Assembly (NCBI GenBank): GCA_036936605.1
Contig: JAUPFV010000001.1
Span: 154,599,187-154,663,186, forward strand
Length of the DNA stretch: 64,000 nt
Direction of reading: 5' to 3'
DNA from: Limnanthes douglasii subsp. nivea
Lineage: Eukaryota; Streptophyta; Magnoliopsida; Brassicales; Limnanthaceae
Under the pieces are notes generated by a model. It ran no database searches and was not told the DNA's origin. It worked only from the letters and a program-made list of their open reading frames with translations. Shown here in pieces: positions 10,832 through 20,855 of the stretch. Each line of letters begins with the position of its first letter. The stretch's first letter is position 1. The translations under genes were made by a program, and so were the position numbers.

Positions 10832-10852
10832 TTGTTTACAAATTGCCACCGA

Positions 10853-10860
10853 TATAAATA
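10853..10860 (+). promoter_or_regulatory. TATA box of the PMD gene
   Basis: TATAAATA lies just downstream of module M1, about 130 bp before the donor of a 5'-UTR intron. Transcription probably starts near 10885-10895 in the pyrimidine-rich TTGTTCCTCTTTCTCC. The transcription start is inferred. Confidence 0.55.
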
Positions 10861-10980
10861 CGAAAAACCCAAGAATTGTTCCTCTTTCTCCTCTTCCAAA
10901 CCCTAAATCTCTCTATCCTCCTAAACACTCAAATTTTTAAGCGACGTTTTTTTCAAATCCAACGCCAATAAGTTGTTAAG

Positions 10981-11418
10981 GTAAGCATTCTCTACTTATA
11001 GGTGTAATTTTTTTTCAATTTCCATGGTTTGTTTTAGAGATATTCAGAGTTTAAGTTTCTGGTAGAAAAATCGAATTTTTATGTATTTGCACTTGTTTTG
11101 TTCAATTATAACTGCATGTATGGGTTTAATTAGGAGATTATGATCATTTAGGGGTGCTTTTTTTGGGATTTGGGATTGATTTGGGGAGAGTTTGGATCAG
11201 ACCGAAGGTCTGCAGGCCTGTTCGTGCGTGGAAATACCAAATTCACAAAACATGGATTTGCCAAATCCATGCAATTTTGTGCGTTTAACAGTATTTGATC
11301 CTTCTTCCCCTGTTTTTGTTTAATTCGAAGTCTACTGCGTGTTATAGTACAATTTTATATCCCTTTTCCATTGTTTTTAATTTACAAATCGTCTAAGTAA
11401 TTTTTTTGTCTCGTGTAG
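10981..11418 (+). other. 5'-UTR intron of the PMD gene
   Basis: GTAAGC at 10981 and a T-rich acceptor ending GTGTAG at 11418, one base before the start ATG at 11420. A leader intron abutting the start codon is common in plant genes and suggests an expressed gene structure. Confidence 0.6.
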
Positions 11419-11419
11419 G

Positions 11420-13659
11420 ATGCCTCCACGCCCACGTTCTCCCGCTACGAATACAGAACTAGATTCAGATCATGAGATGGAGGAGATTGTACGTGGCGAG
11501 ACGTCTCGGAGCGTCCGTCACCGCACTAGAGGGGCCTTACAGGTCGCCCATGTCCCTGTTCGTCGTCACTTATCTACAGACCAGCGGTTCCGTAGATATA
11601 ACCGTCATGCGGTTGACCTTTACTCGACATTTCATTCGTACAAAGAGCATGAGGCTTACAATATTTTCAAAGGCGATGTAAGTTTTTTTGGTTAACTTTA
11701 TTTGTTATATTTATTATTATTAGACGCATATTTATTGTCTATTGCATTCGATTGGTTTTAACACTGTCTATTGCATTGGATTTGTTATTGGTTTGTGTTA
11801 TAACATTTATTTCTTATAAAATTTATTAGTTTAGGTTAAAATGAATTTATATGTTATTGGTTATCTTATATGTTTTACTTATTATTTGATTTATTCGTTA
11901 TAGGCGTATCTTATATGTTATACTTGTGATTTAAATTATTGGTTATTGGTTTATCTTAGTTGTTATATTGCATATGTACTGAACATGCATATATATTGAA
12001 CATGTTGGTTATTGGTTTATCTTAAATGTTAGATTGCATATATGTTTATATATATTGTATTTTTTATGCAGCTTCGGGTACAATTGCGCTGTTATGCTAT
12101 GTACCATACTCATCGTGGTTGGGACTTGAAAGTCCGCCAGACACGCGTACATGAGCACGTGATGGCCACATGTTTCGGGCCCATTGTTGACGCCTTGGGT
12201 AAATGGTCTACAAATGTCCATCTTATTGAGGTATTTTTGGAGAGATGGCATACTGAGACGAACACGTTTCATTTCTCTTTCGGAGAGATAACCGTCACCC
12301 TCGATGATGTCCATATGATCATAGGGCTATCAGTTGTGGGTGTCAACTGTGAGATATACGAGTACCCTACTGTTGATGAGCGTAATGCGGCATACGCTCG
12401 CTTACTTGGGTGCAGTGCTAGGGAGCTTGAGGCAGAGATTAAGGAGAACAAAGGTGGTGGTAAGAGGCATGTTCGCCTTGCATGGCTGGAGAGAAGATTC
12501 TGTAGTCATCAGTATTACGACGATGATATTACTGATGCGGATGTTCGCCGAGCTACCATGGGTTACTTGTTGCACTTCTTTGGCTGTACCATATTGGCCA
12601 ACAAGTCGGGCAACAACATTAGCCTCGACTACTTACAGTTCATTGACGATTACAGTAGCTCGGGCAGGTATAACTGGGGACAGATGATACTCGCGCAGCT
12701 CTACTACCAGCTAGGCAGAGGATGCCTACACGCTACTTCGGGTATTTCTAGATTTTTGGGCTTGTTAGAGACGTGGATTTACGACCATTTCCAGTCGTTT
12801 TCAGTTTATCAGTACCCGATGTATAGTATCGCACATCCTATTTTGTGCGGGCATGCGCCTCCACAGTTTCGACAAAGCCAGCAGGCTCGAAACGGTGTTC
12901 GAGATCACCTAGCTACCTTCACCGAGCACGATGTAAGTTATAATCAGTTTCATTTTCAATTATCGTGATATTTATATATAATATAAGTTGCTAATGATAA
13001 ATGGTTTGTTAATATTTTTCAAGTATCATTCATGCCGTATACGACCATGCGGGATGCTCGAGGTCACTCTGATATAGCTTGGATAGATGCGACGTTGAAG
13101 GCGTCGGACATTGTCGAGGCGTACTATCCGCTACGGGTGGCTAGACAGTTGGGTCGCATCCAGCAGGTAATATTTTTGGATACTCGAAATATTAATATTG
13201 TTGGTTTTGCGCATGTGTGTTACATAATTTAGATTTTTTTAAATACAGGTTCCTGGTGCACCGCGTCCTATTCTTACCGGTTCTAGTAGGGTTCGTCGTG
13301 CGAACACTCTCTACCTCTGGGATGCATTCACTTGGGACAACTGGGAGTCACACTCTATTCACCCAAGTTTGAAAGGTGCAGAGTTTATTCCTGGCCAGGA
13401 GGATGGTACCACTTTGATCTACTCTTTATGGATTACGAAGAACTTGTGGTACATAACATCTGATCCAGAGGCTCACCGAGATGATGCAGAGTTAGGGGTG
13501 AACCCTTCACCACACACACATGCCACCAGACTGCACGAGCTGACTACGCACCTACTGGATTTACAGGCGTACGAGCAGAGCCACCCCAGCATTAGTTTGG
13601 AGGACCTTCGGGAGCCTTTAGACGAGTGCTACCGTCTTACTCACGAGTACAGAGATTGA
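11420..13659 (+). CDS. Plant mobile domain (PMD) protein, serine/threonine phosphatase 7 long-form homolog type
   Basis: Four coding exons: 11420-11677, 12072-12932 (or -12936), 13024-13166 and 13249-13659, about 555 residues. The N-terminus is Pro/Arg-rich and acidic (MPPRPRSPATNTELDSDHE). Exon 2 carries the PMD core: LIEVFLERWHTETNTFHFSF, GEITVTLDDVHMIIGLSVVG, later RRATMGYLLHFFGCTIL and ILAQLYYQLGRGC. Exons 3-4 add AYYPLRVARQLGRIQQ and YLWDAFTWDNWESHSIHP. PMD proteins include MAIN/MAIL1 and many transposon-encoded relatives. The position between TIR-like modules M1 and M2 and next to a MULE suggests a transposon-borne copy. The strong donor at 12933 leaves exon 3 out of frame; a GT at 12937 restores it. 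Molecular function unknown. No in-frame stops in the chosen exons. Confidence 0.75.
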
Positions 13660-14205
13660 TTATTATTTATGTTTTCTGTGTTGACAGTTTAAGACTTTCT
13701 ATGTGCTATTTACTTTTGACTAGTTTCAATTTTCTGATATGGTATTACGTCGTTGTTTAATTATGTGTTATGATATTTTGTTACATTTTAATGATATAAC
13801 TTTCAAATATTTGTTCAAACTCTAACTTTAAAATAAGCATCAGAATGCAAAAAATGTAACATAAACTCAAACACAAACTCAAACATTTTTAGAAACACAG
13901 ATAACAACACAAACTCAAACATAAACCGAATCAGAAAGTTAGACATAAACTCAAACATAAACCGAATGAGAAACTCAAACATAAACTAAAACACATGGAC
14001 ACATTTTTTGCAATTGATATATTTGCTATTATATTTACTGCCTCAAAAACGTCTTTTTGTACCACTTTTATGCTTAAGATAACGTAATCCACGTAAACCT
14101 ATCAATAAACGACACTTGTAAGACGAGGATAACGTAATCCAAGTTGACGAATTATTGTGTGACACCTAATATTTACAAAAGTACTCAAATGTTGCAGTGA
14201 AATAA
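13660..14205. other. PMD 3' flank with short repeats
   Basis: No gene. At 13860-13995 the phrases ACTCAAACATAAAC and ACACAAACTCAAACA recur in a degenerate tandem array, some followed by CGAAT. GATAACGTAATCCA occurs twice, near 14077 and 14128. Confidence 0.55.
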
Positions 14206-14265
14206 TAGGGGTCTCATTATAGCGTAACTTTCATTATTAGGTGTCTCGCTATAACGAGACACCTA
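14206..14265. repeat. Palindromic TIR-like module M2
   Basis: Starts TAGGGGTCTCATTATAGC and ends GCTATAACGAGACACCTA, so the two ends are inverted copies. The right half is itself a perfect hairpin, GGTGTCTCG / CGAGACACC around CTATAA. M3 at 15522 is a direct copy with the same internal spacer (AACTTyCATTATTAGGTGTCT). Confidence 0.75.
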
Positions 14266-14326
14266 CAAAAATTTCCGCAAAAAACACTCGCTTTTAAAAC
14301 TTTACCGCCCAAACAACCACGAGCCT

Positions 14327-14333
14327 ATAAATG
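14327..14333 (+). promoter_or_regulatory. TATA box of the plus-strand small-protein gene
   Basis: TATAAAT in GCCTATAAATGG, 37 bp before the ATG at 14370 and 60 bp after module M2. The stretch from M2 to the ATG is repeated after M3. Confidence 0.5.
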
Positions 14334-14369
14334 GACGTTTAGCACTCCTCAAACATAAACAGTGCAATA

Positions 14370-14743
14370 ATGGAGTTTACCCCTCATGAAGACTACCATT
14401 TGCTCGAGGCAGTGAAATTTTCCCTCCGAAAGTTTGGGGAAGATTGTAGCGATGCATTTTTGGAGCTAGTCTTGTGTAATATGTACTACAACTATGGCCG
14501 TTTAGGAACAGAAGGTTTTGTTGTGCGTAACCGTGAACAAATCAAGCAGAGGTATATTTTTTGCAAACCAATGATCGTTTGTTGTTTCTACCATTTAAAA
14601 TTAAGCAAGAAGTAGCCGTCGTATGGAACATGACGGTGGTAGACTACATCACTAGGGATATGGTAGTGTATCTTCAAAATAGGATTACCGAAATGGAAGA
14701 GGGGACTGACTCTGACGATAACTTGGGATATGACTTTGACTAA
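14370..14743 (+). pseudogene. Small-protein gene copy 1 (unrecognised family, acidic tail)
   Basis: The frame starts MEFTPHEDYHLLEAVK and continues to NYGRLGTEGFVVRNREQIKQ, RYIFCKP. A 1-nt deletion near 14580, compared with copy 2, shifts the frame to IKQEVAVVWNMTVVDYITRD and an acidic end (EEGTDSDDNLGYDFD). Restoring that base gives about 124 residues, matching copy 2. The start resembles the first helix of a Myb/SANT domain (acidic ED, then LLEAVK), but I do not recognise the family. Conservation between the divergent copies is concentrated in codons, so this was once a real protein. It lies inside the MULE-like block and may be a transposon accessory gene. Confidence 0.55.
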
Positions 14744-15029
14744 TGAGCATTATGTTATGTTTTTAATTGTTTGCATCTTGTAGTTTCTGTACTGTTTGTT
14801 TAAGTTAATGTTTGAACTTGTTGTTCCATTTACCATGTTGTATTTTTTCTTATTTGACTGCCATTCTTTTTGGGTGCACATTTACCATGTTGTCGTTAAT
14901 CTCACCTTGCTGTGAGATCGTTTTATTTATATTATGTATCAAACGTAACATTTTGGGTTTCGGATTGTATGATACTGTTTTCTATATTTTGGTGCTCTCG
15001 TTGATGGTTGATGTACGATAATCCTATCC
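14744..15029. other. Shared 3' region between the two convergent small-protein genes
   Basis: Noncoding. TTTGTTTAAGTTAATG with a following TTGAACTTGTTGTT (14793-14825) recurs after the third, deleted copy at about 15668-15700, which identifies it as the 3' UTR of this gene family. Confidence 0.5.
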
Positions 15030-15398
15030 TTAGTCGTATCTAAGTTTGTATTCCACATCATCAACTTCCCCCCTTGCAATAATCCTATCCTCCAGAAATG
15101 CTACCATATCCCTCGTGATGTAGTCTATCAAGCTAAGGTTCCAGATGGAAGCTGCTTCTTGCTTAATTAACGATGGCAAGAAACACAAATGCTGAATTGG
15201 CTTTCAAAAAATATATCTGCTTTTGATCTGCTCACGAGTACGCAAAACGATACCTCTTGTACCTAAACGGCCGTAGTTTATATATATCGTACATAGGACA
15301 CGCTCGAAAAACTGGTTGTTGGTATCTTCCCCCAATATCTGGCAGGCAATCTTCACAGCTTGAAGCATGTGGTAGTCTTCGTCCGCCGTAAACTCCAT
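15030..15398 (-). pseudogene. Small-protein gene copy 2, inverted relative to copy 1
   Basis: The minus-strand frame of exactly 123 codons opens MEFTADEDYHMLQAVK, then GEDTNNQFFERVLCTIYINY, GRLGTRGIVLRTREQIKSRY, then IF and an in-frame TGA where copy 1 has TGC (Cys). It continues in frame with IKQEAASIWNLSLIDYITRD and ends KLRYD. Apart from that stop it is open to its end, with only moderate identity to copy 1, which points to long divergence under constraint. Its promoter side faces module M3, with CCTATAAAATAG on the minus strand near 15485. Function unknown. Confidence 0.55.
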
Positions 15399-15521
15399 AT
15401 GTAAACTTTAACGAGTTTTATATTTTTGTTGAATGCTATATGTTTGGCAAGTGTCTTATGATTTCTTGATTTTATGTCCTATTTTATAGGGGACGAGTCA
15501 ATTTTGGTGGGCGTGCAATAG

Positions 15522-15581
15522 TAGGGGTCTCATTATAGCCGAACTTCCATTATTAGGTGTCTTGCTATAACGAGACCCCTA
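15522..15581. repeat. Palindromic TIR-like module M3
   Basis: Same architecture as M2: TAGGGGTCTCATTATAGCC ... TGCTATAACGAGACCCCTA. It lies between the divergent copy 2 (minus) and deleted copy 3 (plus), so it could act as a bidirectional promoter or as a transposon end. Confidence 0.75.
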
Positions 15582-15720
15582 AAAAATTTCCCGCGAAAAA
15601 CTCCAGCATTTATAAATTACCCGCCCAAACATCAACAGATGGAGTTAATTTCCATTTGAACGTGTTGTTTGTTTGCTTAAGTTAATGTTGAACTTGTTGT
15701 TTGTTTTTTTAAACTAATGC
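15582..15720 (+). pseudogene. Small-protein gene copy 3, nearly completely deleted
   Basis: The leader after M3 (TTTCCCGCG, then ACCCGCCCAAACA) matches the leader of copy 1. The ATG at 15639 starts MELIS, then a stop at 15657. The text then jumps to the family 3' UTR (GCTTAAGTTAATG, TTGAACTTGTTGTTTG). The body of the gene has been deleted between start codon and 3' UTR. Confidence 0.55.
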
Positions 15721-15970
15721 TCGTATTTGTTGTTTTAGTTTTTGATTGGTTAGCCCTTACGCCTTGATTTTGTGTAAAAGTAAAAAAACAATTGCCAAAA
15801 AAGGCCTTAATAGGTACCCATTTGCCATGAATTTTAGTTGAAGTCCAATTTTTTTTTATTTATTATTTAGATTTTCAACCTCAAATGTTGTTAAAAATAT
15901 ATTTTATAACCATTACCAACACTAAACACGCGAAAAAAAATTCATAAGTAACCTTAAACCCGTTTTTTTT

Positions 15971-16083
15971 CAAAACAGAATGTTTTTTGGCACTCGCACG
16001 CCTGTGCATGTACAAATGCACGCACTTGTGTGCGTGGATATGTACATGCACACGCGTGCGAGTGAAAAAACGGTTCTGTTTCG
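15971..16083. repeat. Long imperfect hairpin, stem about 43 bp
   Basis: Left arm 15971-16014 (AACAGAATGTTTTTTGG, CACTCGCACG, CTGTGCATGTACA) pairs with right arm 16041-16083 (TGTACATGCACACG, CGTGCGAGTG, AAAAAACGGTTCTGTT). The 26-nt loop contains a second small hairpin (GCACGCAC / GTGTGCGTG). It lies about 190 bp beyond the MULE transposase stop, probably in its 3' UTR. The rest of 15721-16274 holds nothing else I recognise. Confidence 0.75.
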
Positions 16084-16274
16084 AAAAAAATAATGGGTTT
16101 TCGTTCATTTAGAAAACATAAATAATTATGCCAAGCTTCAAAACATAATTTAGATAAAACATAATACACAACAAAAATAAATAAAAGTCTTAATAGTAGT
16201 CGGAGGTAACGAAATGTGTTTGGAAAGGATTAAAAAAAACAAGCAACACAAAATAATAAAACTACAACATCGCA

Positions 16275-18797
16275 TCATGCATCCCCGGATAAATCATAGA
16301 ACTGATCATCCCCATCGTGTAATGTTGGAGGTTGTGCTTGTTTAATTTGGTGATACTTGTTGAGACGTTCGCCTATTTGTATGGCCCAATTTGTAACATC
16401 ATCGGTAGTGCGGAACGCAAACCAGCTTGGGTATATATCCGAAAACGGTCCATCTAATACAATCTGCAAATTTCCATAATATGGAAACATTAAATACGTA
16501 GCGGAATTTTCGATAAAATCAAAACTAAGTATCAAGAATGTACTAGTTTACGTACTTTCACAAAATAATTACCGTGTACGAAACCAATTCCAACTTCGAC
16601 AATAGGACATGATCTTGGAGGCACACCACGCAAAGGAAGATATGTGTATGATAGTTGCAGAGAGACATGGTATATTATACATTGATCCTAGGTGGCTATC
16701 ACCAACCCGGAGTCGGGTAATGTCATCCAGTGCCTACTTCCGCTCTCGTATATTTTGAAACAATCCAATCTCCGCAATAGATTATCAACACGTTGTGCAC
16801 CATCAAAAACCCTTTCCCAAAGATCACGTTGACTTGAAAGTTCATACATCAAATCCCTTCTCACTTCCTCCCATGAGTCCGCAATGTCTTTAATCATCAA
16901 AGCTACTGCCCTAAATCCACAATTACCGTCCGGAGCAACGTCTTCAAAGCTAGTTATGTATTTGTGCAAGTACTTGGGAAAACAACTCTCGTAGGCGCTC
17001 AATCCTTTTCCTTTATTCGATTTTCTAGATCGAGTCGTTTTCTTCTTTTTCGGTGGCGCTTTAGCTTTGGACTTGGATTTGGGTACTAAAAATGCCTTAA
17101 CCGCCGACCCGGTCGTGCTACCTATCGTGCCAGGAGTACTAGCGCCTAAACTATCGTATTCCCACTCGCATGGGTCCCGTTTAGTTGACTTGTCGGGACC
17201 GGATTTTTTTCGACCTTTCGTGACAACCGGTTCCTTAGGTTCCAAAACATGGCTTCTAGCGGGATCTAGGATTTGCATCATCCTATTTATTATGTGATCT
17301 TGCACTTGTGGACCGTAACCGCGTATGGTACTATCAATTAAGGATAGTTTTCGTGTAAGCTCATCTTCGGTACTAACGTTTTCCCTAGGCTTGATCGCTA
17401 AAGTACTCCAATAAACATCACATTCACTCTTTTGAATCGACCTACCTTCTCTCGCGATCGTAGCACACTCACACGTACAAGGTAAATTGTGTGTTGTCCT
17501 AATTACACAACCACACTTTGCGGGAGTGAACCACAAATCCCCGGCCTTTTTAATATTTCCTCTAATATTTGAATGGCCGTACATGAAAGTTTACCTTTGA
17601 TGTCGCTAAAGATAGCTCCCTTAGATGCTTGTCTAGGACGAAACAAACTTCGTTTGAACGTTTCGAAGATGGTAGAGTGTTGAATGCGAAGCAACATATG
17701 AACTTTAGGAATTTATGTCCGTAAGGGTCTATCCATTGTTTCATCACGTACTCGAGAACCTTAGGAAAATATGCGTAGGCTTGGTGCAACTCGGCGAGGT
17801 TTTTGTTATACTCTTCGATAGTCGCCGAATATTGAACCGCGACATAAAATTCTAAGAACTCCTCCCCCATGTCCGCTTTGGGCAAAACTTTCTTAGAGTA
17901 TGAGATAATTTTCCTATTTATATGCCGAATGCATAACATATGAGTTGCATCCGGAAATACCTCATCGATAGCGTTCATTAAAGCCAACTCCATATCCGTG
18001 ACGACGATATTTGGTAATGCGCACATGTTTTTCACCATCACTCTCCTTAGAACGATCATTTCCCACGTGGCATTCTCTTCTTTCTCCGAGCTCATAAAAA
18101 CAAAAGCTATACAAAAGGTCTTTTTCGTCAAAGTTTGGCCAACTATTTCTAGTAAAGGCATTTTATAACTTGTAGTCTTGTACGTGCTATCCATTATAAG
18201 CACTTGAGGAAAAGTGCGCAACAAATCGATGCTTGTGGGATGTGCAAAAAACAATTCTAGGATCTCGTCAGTTTCCTTGTTTGTGCGCTCCCAAACACAA
18301 TACTCGTGCTCCTTTAACTTACCGAACAAGTATTGTATTTGGGATTTGCACGCTTTATCGACCAATTGGTGCTTGTACCGCATGTTGTAGATGGTACGCA
18401 TACTAGATACATTTTCCGGATCTGTTAACTTCAATCCACGGTATATATCCTTTGGCCGAGAACCGATTGTTGTCAGTTTACGAACATACTCCTCTTTCGC
18501 TTTTAACCTCGCGGCCCGTGAATGACCATCCAAATCCAAGAAGGGTTGGTGGTTGTGTTTTCCATTTATAACTACCAATTTCCAATAACCGGGTACTTCT
18601 AACACCGGATTGCCCCTAAGTATGAACGGACATCCGCATTTTTTGGATGAACAATCTCGTCGCTTCTTCACAATCCCCGGTTTCGGCCTCGACTTGTAAA
18701 CACTGTGCCTCTCGCACTTGGAATATAACCGCGGGATTTTACCATTTTTACTACCATCGTCATTTTTATCAACCACAACAATAAATCCTATACTCTT
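16275..18797 (-). pseudogene. MULE transposase with SWIM zinc finger and C-terminal OTU protease domain
   Basis: Read from 18797 down. The WRKY-GCM1-like/FAR1 DNA-binding region: SKKCGCPFILRG, KLVVINGKHNHQP. The MULE transposase core: LIMDSTYKTTSYKMPLLEIVG split by its first Asp, VTDMELALMNAI with the second Asp, and the CIRH pair. The SWIM finger CGCVIRTTHNLPCTCEC lies near 17520-17470. A basic linker leads to the OTU domain, with DGNCGFRAVA at about 16940-16910 (catalytic Asp and Cys) and a possible catalytic His in RHWMTLPDSGLVIA. A GT-AG intron near 16540-16465 leads to the last exon (VLDGPFSDIYPSWFAF), ending at 16275. Lesions: a frameshift near 17570, an in-frame TAG at 16686-16688, and the gypsy insert at its N-terminus. 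Confidence 0.85.
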
Positions 18798-19179
18798 TGA
18801 TGCAGGAGACGGTTACAATACCTAATCTATTCTAGCTTGCAAGTTATTTTTAGATATTTCTTTTTTTTAGTGTTTTCCTTTTCTAGTTAAGATTCTAGTA
18901 ATTTTCCTTATTTCGATTCTAGTAATTTTCTTTATTTCTAGGAACTTCCTATTGTATGCTTTAGGGTTTCTCTATATGCTTTAGGGTTGCTCTATATAAA
19001 GAACCTTAGGTGCTATGTTTTAAGGAACTTTTCATCATCATTATTAATCAAAGTCTTCGAGTTTTCGAGATTTGTTTTCTGGTGAATTCCAGAGTTTTTT
19101 CTTCAAGTTTGACACCCGCGAACTTGAATTTTCAATTCTAAGACCAACGTTTGTTGTCTTAGTGCATCCGACTGCGTCA
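18798..19179 (+). repeat. Gypsy 5' LTR
   Basis: 382 bp. Contains CTCTATATAAAGAACC (a TATA-box region near 18990-19005) and a repeated TATGCTTTAGGGTT phrase. Followed after 2 bases by the primer site TGGTATCAGAGC at 19182-19193 for initiator Met-tRNA. Confidence 0.94.
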
Positions 19180-19229
19180 AGTGGTATCAGAGCAGGCAAT
19201 CTCCTACTCTTTTCAAAGTTTGAACAACT

Positions 19230-20855
19230 ATGGGTGATCAACCAGTAACCAGGGCCGAAATGGAGGGTTTCACATCGAGTTTGAACGAATCAACCACGAA
19301 CCTGGCAAATCTGGTTGCAGCGTTAACTAATCAGATTGCAGCATTAACCAATCAGATTTCTAACGCATGACAAGGAGAAGGAGACGGAATGGGACGAAAT
19401 CAGAATTGACAAGGCAGACACATGCCAGTTGTTGAGGAGCCACCCCGAGTTCGACATGGTAGAAACAACCGACTGCCTGTTAGAAACAATCAACAACAAG
19501 GCAGGCATAACCGTATCGCTGTTGATGATTCTAGCTCGGAGGAGGAATTGGAAGAGGAAGAGGAAGAGGCAGAACAAGGGAATCAAAATAATCAGGATTA
19601 CAGAGTGAAAGCTGATATTCTATTGTTCTATGGTACTATGAGTGTCGAGGACTTTCTCGATTGGCAAGTTGATGTTGATCGGTTCTTTGATGTTATGGAA
19701 GTCCCGGAGAGTAAACATGTTAAGATGGTGGCTATCTGGTTAAAGAAGACTGCAGCTGTTTGGTGGGACAAATTGGTAATTCAAAGGCAAAGACAGAGGA
19801 AGGGTCCAGTTAGAACATGACGTCCAATGACGCAGCTAATGACTGAGCGGTTCTTACCGGAGGACTACGAGCAGATTCTTTACAAGATGTACATTGATTC
19901 TGTACAAGGAAGCAGGACCGTGAATGATTATACAACAGAGTTCTTTCGTTTCTCTGAACGTAGTGACTTAAATGAAACAGAGAATCAGAAGGTGGCTAGA
20001 TACATTAGTGGTTTAAAGGGCTCTCTTCAAGGGAAAATAGGGTTACAGACTGTGTGGACAGTTCAAGAAGCATCCAGTCTAGCCTTGAAAGCGGAATTGA
20101 TGGAGAAATCATCTCGGGGTTTCACAAATTTCAGGAGACCCTCGATCCAGAACAACGTCGAACCAGCCGGAGAAACGGACAAAGGCGTGGTTAACAGAGA
20201 TTCCAAATCTAACAACAAAAGAGCAAGTAGCTCCATTAGTGGCATTCAGAAGGACAAAACACCCACTCCGAAACAGAACAATCCTTATGCTAGACCAACC
20301 ACCGACAAGTGTTTCCGTTGTCAAGGAACAGGTCACAGGTCGCATGTTTGTCCCAGTAGGAAGAAGGTTGCATTGCTAGAAGAAGAGGAAGACGACTTTA
20401 TGGAGAATGAGGAGTATGAGGGAGTTGAATTTTCAGAAGAGGAATCTGAGGACAGAATCAACATTGTTTTACAGCGACTGTTGCTATCATCCAAAGAAGA
20501 GGGACAACGCAAGAATCTGTTTAGAACGCATTGTTCTATTCAGAACAAGGTGTGCAATGTGATAGTTGACAATGGGAGCTCCGAGAATTTAGTCTCTCAA
20601 AAGTTGGTGGAATATTTGAAGCTACCCACGACTCGCCATGAGAAACCGTATGGTCTCGGATGGGTGAAGAAAGGATCTACAGTAAGGGTTAGTGAAACTT
20701 GCAAAATTCATCTATCAATTGGTAAGCATTACAAAGAGGAGATAATTTGTGACATTTTGGATATGGATGTTTGTCATATTCTCCTTGGGCGACCATGGCA
20801 GTACGATAACGACATTACGTACCGAGGACGAGACAATGTGGTCATGTTTACATGA
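19230..20855 (+). pseudogene. Gypsy gag and protease
   Basis: The frame opens with MGDQPVTRAEMEGF at 19230 and holds to 20852, apart from TGA codons near 19368, 19407 and 19818 that probably were CGA. It has an acidic stretch ([16 protein letters not shown]), the retrotransposon gag core ([47 protein letters not shown]), a basic linker, the CCHC knuckle CFRCQGTGHRSHVC and the aspartic protease motif VIVDNGSSENLV near 20558. It ends at a TGA beside a 1-nt insertion that moves the downstream frame. Gag forms the particle; the protease would mature it. Confidence 0.9.

Noticed and set aside
13860..13995. CRISPR or satellite
   Set aside because: Degenerate low-complexity ACTCAAACATAAAC phrases without regular spacers.
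15881..16169. Two overlapping minus-strand ORFs of 71-75 codons
   Set aside because: They run through the hairpin at 15971-16083; the apparent His/Cys-rich text (HVHIHAHKCVHLYMH) comes from the repeat, not a protein.
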